In this document: one piece after another, positions 55,493 to 64,000 of the stretch
Layout of the letters: every line of letters begins with the position of its first letter
How positions within the stretch are numbered: position 1 is the first letter of the stretch
Source of the DNA: Oryzias latipes
Lineage: Eukaryota; Chordata; Actinopteri; Beloniformes; Adrianichthyidae
Direction: 5' to 3'
Assembly (NCBI RefSeq): GCF_002234675.1
Contig: NC_019871.2
Span: 27,094,094-27,158,093, forward strand
DNA length: 64,000 nt
Notes under the pieces: model-generated
What the model was told of the DNA's origin: nothing
Databases searched by the model: none
The model's input: only the letters and a program-made list of their open reading frames with translations
Program-made: the position numbers and the translations under genes

Positions 55493-58400
55493 GAGTATGT
55501 CAAAAATTGGCATGCGTATATTGTACTTTAAAACGAGGTGGTTGTATTTTCTGCTGGTAAATTAAATGATCAGTAGAAAAATAAATATCTCCACTCGCAG
55601 CACATTCATTGATTGTCTGTCCTTCATCTGTTCACAGACGAACATTTTTATGTTGTTTTAAATTCTTCACACTTGGCTGTGAGGAAATAGTGTTTCCAGT
55701 GCTGCTGATAGCCTCGCCGTTTACCCAAACGCATTGGTGGTGGCTGACGTGACTGACTGCGTGCTGCCTGCAGCTCTGCGGTTTGATGTCCTCTGGTATT
55801 TGTTGTCGTCAGTCTCTGCGCGATCATGCCAGACTTTCGGAACATTTAATCATGTGCAGACAGACAGACAGAGATGTTCTGCATGGTTGCATCTTGTTGT
55901 AGTGGGTAAATGGATAAACATGAACAATAATAAGCTTTTCATTATACTATAGTAGTGTTTGCACCCATACCAAAATAATTTGTTTCCCGATAGTTATTTC
56001 AAATTATTGTACTTCCTTTCATTTTGTTGAGATGCGAAAGGTAAACAACTTTATACTCTGTACCGCAATAACATAGACCTAAAAGTCGGATAACACATGC
56101 AGCCATTTATCGATGACACTGTGCTAATTATTGATCATCACATTCAAACATGGCTATTTCAAACTGATACACTACCATTCTTATGAAGAAAATCAAACAC
56201 TATTGGATATACAGAAAAAGGTGTTGATAACCAGGAATAAAGAATATTTTTTCTGATGCTGGTACATTCTTGCTTAAAAAAATTAGAAATAGATTAGTTT
56301 TTTTACTAACTATCTATCCATCTATCCATCTATCTATCCATCTATCCGTCCATCCGTCCGTCCGTCTGTCCGTCCGTGCGTCCGTCTGTCTGTCTGTCTG
56401 TCTAGCTTGATCGATCGGTAAATCGGTATCAGGGTCTTGATCGGTATTAGGGACTACTTTAACAACCCTATGATCCTGACTTCCCTATTGAAATGAACGG
56501 ACCTGAATTTGAGTAAAAAATTCTTAATCTTTTCATTTGCATTGGATTATAACAGTTTTTTTAATGTTATGTAATCTTGGTTTGATGTTTGTTGTTTTGA
56601 CTGCTCTTATGTACAAAAGCTTAAAACAACCAAATTGAAGGATGATATGACGAAAACCAGACCTGGCTGTCATGATTGGTCGACAATTCAGTGTAACCAC
56701 AAATACGTCAATTTCTTAGAGTGGATTTATGCATGGAAAAAGGTTGAGAAAGTTAAAGCAGCTTCAGACTAAATAATGTTATTCTGCTTCATGTTACTGT
56801 AAAGTAACATGTCTTTATTGTGGTATTAATATTAAGAAGTTGTCTGAGAAGAGCAGCCGTAAAAGGCAGTCCTTGCTCAGGGTGGGTGTAGATAGGAGAA
56901 GAGGTGCTGTCTTTCTTGGCTTCCACCAAGTTTAACTGGAACAACCGGTTTACTTGGGCAGAATTAGTGTATAAGTTGTACCTGCCTACCAGCTTGCTTT
57001 CACCATCATGTTTCTTCATGAACTGTAGAAGACCACATGGCTTTTTGACATCAGGTGTTCTCTGCATCTGCCTTGCTGCAATGGAAAATTTGTTTTGTTT
57101 TGGAAAAATGGACAAGACAAATGAAAAAGTATTCATTGGTGTCAGCTGTATAAATTACAGGTTGTACAGGTTAATGTGCTAATGAAAGACAGATGTGTTT
57201 TAGCCGGAACGGTAAAAGATAAAGACAGGAAGCCAGTCATTCTGGGTTTACACATTTAAGGCAAGTTGTTTGGAGCTCAACTGCATCAGAGAACCATAGA
57301 TATGAGCAGGGCCTACACTACTAAATGGCCATAGAAGTTTTTTTTTTTAACCAAGATCTAAATAAACACCTTAAAGATAGTCTGCACTTATGTGTTACAA
57401 GTATGCATAGTTCTGTTTGCACAGATCAGATCATGCTTATGATGTCACTGTTTGTTCAGCTGAAAAATATTTTAGCAAAGCCATACGTTATTTGCGTCTA
57501 TCTTTATCTAACATTTTTTTTTAGGTATGACATTACCAAAAAGGTATGAGGCATTGTTAATGTTTAATTTTGTTGTTGGCAAAATTTCTCAGCATTTCCT
57601 GATCCAGTTGTTTTGTCCCCAACTCGATTCAGAATAATTTGATTGTGAATATTTGCCCAATATCTAGACCCATTCAGATACTTCAGTAACACATTTAAAA
57701 AATGAACACATTTAATAAAAGGTGTCCAGGTTGTCCCCTGTTTTTATTTTATCAAACTTATTTTGTCATTTAACACTTTGACTTTGTTTCATTTATTTAA
57801 TGAAACAGTCATTTATAAAACTTCAGGGAGCTATTTATTTATTTACATTTTTATTTGACCTTATAAGACATGCTACAGTACTTTTTTTTGACATATCACA
57901 AATATAAGTCATTTAACTTATGTTGAAATTTTACTTTTTTAATATGAAAACTCTTAAGGAACTATTTATTAAACTTAAAAAAGGAAACTAAGAAAAGATG
58001 CTGCTGGGCCTGTTACTCATTGAAATTCTTGGAGCTACACTATTTATTTCAGGTCTCTAGATTACATTTTTGCACTGATTGTACCAGTGTGCCTAACTGT
58101 TTTTATTATGCGCACCAGCACGAAAGTTTGGTGCACCCACCTCCTCTACTACGTCGCATTCAACTGGGATATTTTCCATGGTCACATTCCTTTTTATTTG
58201 CTGTCAATATTGGCATTTAGACTTGAAAATGATTAACTTTCAAACAGATAAACAAAACATCCTTTATTTGAAAAAAAGTTCTACCATAATGACAAATTAC
58301 ACGAAAAAGTTGGTGTTTAAAGACCCACTCCAATAAAATTCATGCTTTTGGTGTTTTTGATATGTTTTTGTAGAATTTTTTTCAGGATATATAAAAGAAT

Positions 58401-61400
58401 TTAAGAATAAAACTGCCTTTCGGAGTATTTCTTTATTCAAAGCCTGAATTAGGCTGATACTTTTTGAGCTTTGCCCACTGATTCAGAATTCTCTTCATTG
58501 CATAACTGATGCCATGTTTGCATTAGTTCAAATGCTGATTGTTGGTTGTGCCATAACAATGTTCTCAGTGAAAGAAAGTCCAGAAGTAAGAATTGATTTG
58601 AATGCCGGTTCAGAAAAGAAGTATTTGGACAGTAACTAAAATTTGCCCCAATACTTTTCAATGTAACCCTATTTGGCAGTAAGTCAAACATTTCTTGGAA
58701 GTCTTCGCTAGTTTTGCACACACCTGTAGATGGCCTATTCCTCCATGTCATGTTCTCGGAAGCCGTGATGTTGCTTTTGTTTCTTCCTTAGATTTTCTCT
58801 TGGATTGAGATCCAAACAAACGCTCTTATTCAAAAATCATAAAATGGGATTTTCCGGAGACTTTTTTTTTCACATGCTGCCTCTCACAGTTGCAGTGTAC
58901 CCAAGACGAGCATTACATTATTAAAATGAGAGAATTTCCACACTGTTTTCTATTTGGTCAAACCACTTGCCATACTCTATCCTTTGAGGCATAGGAGAAT
59001 GCTTTGTCTAAGTATTCAACTCATGCGGGCCTGACTACTCCCATCATCTAAGAATATTGAATGTATGTCCCTTAAGTATTACTAATTTCGTTAAATTGTA
59101 TGTATTTGTTTCTTCATTTTAGGTCAAGCTAAGTTCATTGGTGAACTCCTTGTACCTACTGCTCCCTTCGATCAGAAGTCTGGGCGTGAGGCTTGGAGTG
59201 TTGCTTTTTCACCCAATGGTTCTTACTTTGCTTGGTCTCAGGGGCATCGAATAGTCAGACTCATTCCATGGACAAAATGCCTAAAGAGCTTGTGAGTATG
59301 ATTAAATAAATGACTTATGGCCGAATGCATTTTTGAAGCACTTCATGATACTGTCAGTGTATCAAAGTCCTTTATGAACTTAAGTAAAGTAAAAAAACGT
59401 TCAGTGAAAATGTAAGATCTTTTTTGTACTAAATACTGTCATAGAAAAAATATTTGCCCCTTTCTAACTCGATACTAGTTTGATGGTGGTAAATGTTTGA
59501 TTATCAAACAAATGCAGTAATAAGGAAGGATTAAACACAAAATGCAAGGCTTAAGGGAAGGTGTTTATTATTAATTTAAAAAAAATCACATCAACAGTGT
59601 TTTTTTGTTTATTGCACTAATAAATAATGTTTGTAAAAAAAAGTTGTCAGATCATCTTCATATTTGGTATTATTGAAAAGCCCTTCTTTTAGCTTATATA
59701 TATATGTATGTGCGTATGTATGTGTGTGTGCGTTTGTGTGCGTGTGTTCATTCTGAGTTGAAATAAAAAAAACCAGAATATTGTTTTACGTTGCAAGATA
59801 AAGAATCTGGTATTGACGGTATGAGGGTTTGTAATCAGCAGGTCAACTGGGTCAATTTTAGGCCCAGACATGATCTGGTTGCAAGAAAACGGGCATCAAT
59901 TGTGGATAATTGTACAAAGGACTTTGTGGCAAGGGTAGAAAAACAAAGATCAAAGAGAAAAAAAATACAATTCATTTATGTCTTATTTACATTTAAATCA
60001 AATGGTCAGTCAAGCTTACTTTTTCCATTTTCCTTTGTTTAAGCTCTATGAACCATGGTGACGAAGAAACTGTTGCTTTAAATCCTTGGAATTTGTCCCG
60101 ACATAACAGTGACAGAAGTCAAACCATTACTGTGGATGATGATCCCCGTGAACATACCTTAGACTGTGGTGACATCGTTTGGAGCCTTGCCTTCGGCTCC
60201 TCTGTGCCTGAAAAAGAAAGTCGCTGTGTCAACATTGAGTGGCACCACTTCAAGTTTGGTCAGAATCATTTACTTCTAGCAACGGGCCTTAATAATGGTC
60301 GGATCAAGATTTGGGATGTTTACACTGGTAAGGACTTTCTACACAATAACACTGTCTTCATCTATACTGCTTTGTTTGGCAAGTTCAAAAACTCATTAAA
60401 ACTCCTATTATGTTAATTATTATCACTTCTATTAGGGAAACTTTTGCTGAATCTGATGGATCATACTGATGTTGTGCGAGACCTGACGTTTGCTCCTGAT
60501 GGCAGCCTGATGTTGGTGTCAGCATCAAGAGACAAAAGTCTTCGCGTTTGGGACCTTAAAGATGATGGTAATTACAAGTTTTTATGCACATCGTGATTCA
60601 AAGCTGACATTTGAGGTGTCAGGGAGTTTCTTGGCTTAATATTTGTATCACTGGTAATGTTTTAGTTTGAATTTTATAAAGATTTCTGTTATTACCAAGC
60701 TAGATGTGAGACTTGTTACATAGATGGTCAGTTCAAAAATCAATTTTGATTAAATTACTTAAGCCACACTGCAATTATACACAACAGTTACATTAAGAAA
60801 ATGTTTATCAAGTTCTAGAGTTCCACAAATTTATAAAGATCAGACGACTAAAATAGTTTGCAACATCGCAAGTCTGCTGTGGAGAGTGGGGCTACCTTTG
60901 CAGTCCCCTGTTGGGGTTCTCCCCTGTTCTAGGTACTCCTCTGGAGCCTCTAGAGCGGGGGCCACTAACGTAATGCCCCTGAACACTTAGTTGCCTTCAA
61001 GAACCACATGAGATGCTCGAGTCGGTTCTAAAAACACCTAAAAAAGGCATCACTTAGCAGTGAACGGCATATATTTTTAACTATTCCATTTTAAATTTCA
61101 CTTGGCGTGAAATCAAAAATGATTAAATAATACAACTTTAATATTAATACCTCATTTTAGACTAGGTAGTGGCAAAGATAATTGCAAAAACTGCTTAAAT
61201 GGGGGAAAAATGTAATTGATGGAATCTCCTCTCTCTCTGATGTGCCAATGGGGGAAACTACCAGAGTAAAAATATCCTGTGTAAAAAACAAAAAAAACAA
61301 AAACAAATCCGCATAGCAGCAGTTCAGTGCTGGTTCGATGAAAGCTGTTCTCATGAACCTTGCTTTTTGTGCTTTTTGTTTCTCAACTCTGTTCTGATAT

Positions 61401-62673
61401 TTGAAAGACTTGGGCAACAAGAAATTACAACAAAAGACAACAAGAAATGTCATAACTTCCAGCCAGCCACAAACCATCTGGTCTGGTCTGTTCTAGTCGT
61501 ATAGAACTTTTTTGTCAAAGCACTGTAGGCACATAAATGTGCCTGCTGTGTTTTATTTCATTCTTTCTGAAAAAAAGTCACTGTAGCTCTGCATCTCTGT
61601 CTTTTAATCAATAATCAGTCTTCATTTATATAGCACTCTCCTTACTTGATGACCAAATTCGCTTCAACTTCTGCATTTCGACTGAAGCTCTGTGCACCCT
61701 CATTCTTATATGAGCCCGCCCACAATAGCTGGAAAGGGAAAGTGATTGGCTAGAATTGCAAAGAATAGAAAACAAGTGATTGACATGTCCAAAACAAAGA
61801 CCCAAAATCTGCGTTTTTGTACTGAGTTGGCACTGAGTTTCAGTTCAGTGATTGTTTAAGGTACACATTATTGCTTTTTTATATAAAAAAAATCTCTTAC
61901 CTTTCTCTTCCTCTGCACAAAGTGTCTCCAAACTCTCACTGACCGTAACTCACACATCAAACAGTCACATTTTGAATAGAGCCTGATGGATTCATCTAGC
62001 TGTCAAAACCCGCGGCACAATCCAACCACTTCATGTAACAGTCACATGGTACAGCCCGGCAGTGAAGCTTCGGACCTCATCATTTTCAGCTCCTCCCCTA
62101 AACGAAGCAAGCCTCGATACGCGCTTCGTGGAAACCTCTCCTCCACTACTCGGCCCCCGCCTCGAAGCCTCGAAGCAGAACATCACATTGCTTAATGAAC
62201 ATTAATTTTGCTATACCTACCTCTGGATTATTATACAGACAACTAGTACTGAAGACACATTACATTTGGAAAAGTCAATTAAGATTTTTAAACATCTAAC
62301 AGATGTCACCCATTTGTTTTGATTTTAGACTATGCATAGGACTAACCTGACCCTAAGATGTTTGTAGTTTAATGGCTGTTTTGGTAGAAAAGCCTAATTT
62401 AAGAACTTTTTTAAACTAAAAGTCTAAATACTTTTACAGCTGTGACATTAGTCTTTGTAATTTGTCACAAATCTTTTAAAAAATAAACTAGGAAAGTTAT
62501 TATTTCATAAAATTAGTTGTTGCAACTACTTCTAAACTTGATTTAACTTAACTACTCACTTGTCTCCCATAGGCAACATGGTAAAGGTTTTGCGTGGGCA
62601 TCAGAATTGGGTGTATTCCAGCGCCTTTTCCCCTGACTCATCCATCTTATGCTCCGTGGGTGCAGGAAAAGCA
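55194..62673 (+). CDS. wsb1: WD repeat and SOCS box-containing protein 1, first five coding exons (partial)
   Basis: Coding exons: 55194-55233, 59123-59291, 60044-60327, 60436-60567, 62573-62673, with GT-AG borders and consistent phases. They encode 242 residues. MASFPDTVNEKDLG starts the protein; SYFAWSQGHR and DCGDIVWSLAFGSSVPEK are hallmark WSB1 segments. WD repeats seen: HLLLATGLNNGRIKIWDV (about residues 140-160), HTDVVRDLTFAPDGS...LRVWDL (170-207), and HQNWVYSSAFSPDSS, broken off at GAGKA. The next repeats and the SOCS box lie past the right edge. WSB1 is the substrate receptor of an Elongin B/C-Cullin ubiquitin ligase; reported substrates include type 2 deiodinase and HIPK2. Intron 1 is 3.9 kb. 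The residues after SFSMNHGDEETVALNP are the least conserved part. Confidence 0.96.
55397..55492. repeat. (TTCT)24 microsatellite in wsb1 intron 1
   Basis: 24 perfect tetranucleotide units. The minus-strand Lys/Glu/Arg frame across it is a repeat artefact. Confidence 0.97.
56308..56404. repeat. Compound (ATCT)/(ATCC)/(GTCC)/(GTCT) microsatellite
   Basis: Tetranucleotide repeats that pass gradually from CTATCTATCC through CCGTCCGTCC to CTGTCTGTC, in wsb1 intron 1. Confidence 0.92.
56405..58310. other. wsb1 intron 1, middle part
   Basis: No exon recognised. 56408-56455 shares ATCGG and TATCAGGG words with the repeat at 27690-27960. The frames at 56789-57136 and 56904-57182 lack family features. 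Confidence 0.4.
58315..58445 (-). repeat. Dispersed repeat family X, 3' fragment (wsb1 intron 1)
   Basis: AAAGACCCACTCCAAT...GGAGTATTTCTTTATTCAAA parallels 2369-2500 base by base with few changes. Confidence 0.6.
59395..59700. repeat. DNA-transposon-like repeat (wsb1 intron 2), degenerate
   Basis: AAATATTTGCCCCTTTCT and later AAACACAAAATGCA...GGTGTTTATTATTA resemble a widespread fish repeat with an AAAGTATTTGCCCC end. Borders uncertain. Confidence 0.4.
60570..62570. other. wsb1 intron 4
   Basis: Two kb without a recognised exon. 62060-62195 is CpG-rich with repeated CGAAGC/GCTTCG words (AAGCTTCGG, CCTCGAAGCC), like the end of a fish hAT element. 60850-61040 looks repeat-derived but I cannot place it. 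Confidence 0.4.
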
Positions 62674-64000
62674 GTACGTATTTGTTTCAAATTTGTTTCT
62701 GTTTCTTTGTTTTGATTAGCTAAAAAAATTGTTGGCTATTCCATGTGCAAATGGTTGTGAACATTATGGCTGGTTATTATTGAATTGCAAAAGTTGACAC
62801 CTTTCTTGCCCTTGATTTATCACCGCTAAAGCAAAGCTTTTTGTGACTTAAGTTGAGTGATTTTGGTCGTATTTCTGATTAGAGTTTGTTGTGGATGGGA
62901 ACATTGTTGTTTTCACATGCAAAACAGGCATGGCTGACGTAAAACATAACATTTGCATTACCATGCAGATGTGAAGGACTAAAGCAAAAAAATTTTCAGT
63001 CTTTAGAAATATATATTTAGTAAATAAACAACAATGAATTTACTATATAGGGTTGTATTTCAAATGGATTATTATCCCAACATCAACATGTATATAAACA
63101 CAGATAACGATTTTATTGCACTTCTTGGTGTTGGTCCTAAATACGGCCATTGATTTTATAGATATCAATACTCTGCACGTTTCCATGTTTTCTTTGAAAA
63201 TATTTTCCACTTGTTCCACAAGTGCAGTATTCTAATGAGAAAATCATATTGCACGTATTTTGTATATCATGGAAAACTATTTGTCAGTCTATTTTCTGCT
63301 GCACATACATGTTTTTAGGTTTCAGTTCAGTAGTCTTACCACCACTGATTCTACTTGCCCTAATTTTTTTGTTTTTCTTAGATCTAGTTTAGTAGTTTAG
63401 TTCAAATATTTTTAATGGTGGTAGTATTATTAGGCTCTTTTTGTCCCTACACTGTGTTTCTTGCTCTCCCTGTCACAGGTGGTGGCAGAGCTCAGTGTGT
63501 GATTGAATTTGAAAGGAGCGCCGCGCTGATATTTTGAGCAGCCGGTAAAAACCTTGGACGCAAAGTTCGCAATGCCCAAAGGCGTGGTCAGGGACAGCCT
63601 GGCACCTGACCCACAAGGTCAATCTGTACGTAGGTGCGGCTCTGTCTGTCTACCTCTGCTGTTGCAGTTCTTTTGTACATTTTAGTTTACACATGTCATT
63701 AAATTGGTGGTTTAATACTTCTTTCTCAGCCCTCACCCCACCTCTTAACTGAAAACCCCTAACTTCCCCCTTCCACTACCCCATTCCCATTTTCTCTCCC
63801 CAAGTAGCCTCATTTATCATCTCCACAGTTGGCCATTGTTTTTTTTTTGTTTTTTTATGTTGGTCATTTTAAATGTTATTGCTAAACCTCAAACCTCAGT
63901 TGTTAAGGTATTGGAAAACAGTTTAGATAGCTTTGCAGCTAAATTGCCTTTACTTGATGGCCAGTTAGAGCCAATAAGGCTTGTGATATTATTATTATTT
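62674..64000. other. wsb1 intron 5 (partial) with a GC-rich island
   Basis: The next wsb1 exon (expected to start VFLW) is not present before the edge. A strong acceptor-like sequence precedes a GC-richer stretch at 63479-63640, described as a finding. Confidence 0.45.

Noticed and set aside
55277..55513. Lys/Glu/Arg repeat frame on the minus strand
   Set aside because: Direct translation of the (TTCT)24 microsatellite in wsb1 intron 1.

Overview
This window is vertebrate nuclear DNA, most likely from a ray-finned (teleost) fish. Genes have many short exons with GT-AG introns, spacing is wide and AT-rich, and nearly every non-coding kilobase holds decayed fish-type transposable elements (Tc1-like, pogo-like, hAT, PIF/Harbinger, L1-like and L2-like LINEs, tRNA-derived SINEs). 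I cannot fix the species from sequence alone.

Four protein-coding genes are supported, from left to right. (1) dhrs13-like, minus strand: the first three coding exons of a short-chain dehydrogenase, running off the left edge. (2) phf12, minus strand: a complete 15-exon reading frame of 1005 codons for a SIN3-associated PHD/FHA corepressor subunit. (3) pipox, plus strand: a complete 8-exon, 388-residue peroxisomal sarcosine/pipecolate oxidase. (4) wsb1, plus strand: the first five coding exons (242 residues) of the WD-repeat/SOCS-box ubiquitin-ligase receptor, running off the right edge. The order and strands of dhrs13, phf12 and pipox match the human 17q11.2 neighbourhood as I recall it, which supports orthology. 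phf12 and pipox are divergently transcribed, about 9.2 kb apart.

Layout: 1-1551 dhrs13 5' part; 1.6-7.0 kb a mosaic of nested DNA transposons (three copies of a short inverted-repeat element, one carrying a Harbinger insertion with its target duplication); 7.0-25.5 kb phf12 with its 3' UTR and CpG-rich promoter, its introns holding a pogo-like deletion derivative, a hAT element with a nested LTR, and Tc1 and SINE pieces; 25.5-33.5 kb repeat-rich spacer (L1-like, SINE, hAT, LINE 3' end); 34.0-49.9 kb pipox; 50-55 kb spacer with an 18-bp minisatellite, an L1-like fragment and a 2.3-kb L2-like LINE; 54.8-64 kb wsb1.

The four genes are not a functional pathway. Their proximity is conserved vertebrate synteny. 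I found no wholly new gene system. The most informative observations are nested transposon insertions datable from their target duplications, a five-copy dispersed family I cannot name, a 39-nt near-perfect hairpin in a pipox intron, competing in-frame splice acceptors in pipox, and a possible stop-containing cassette exon in wsb1.
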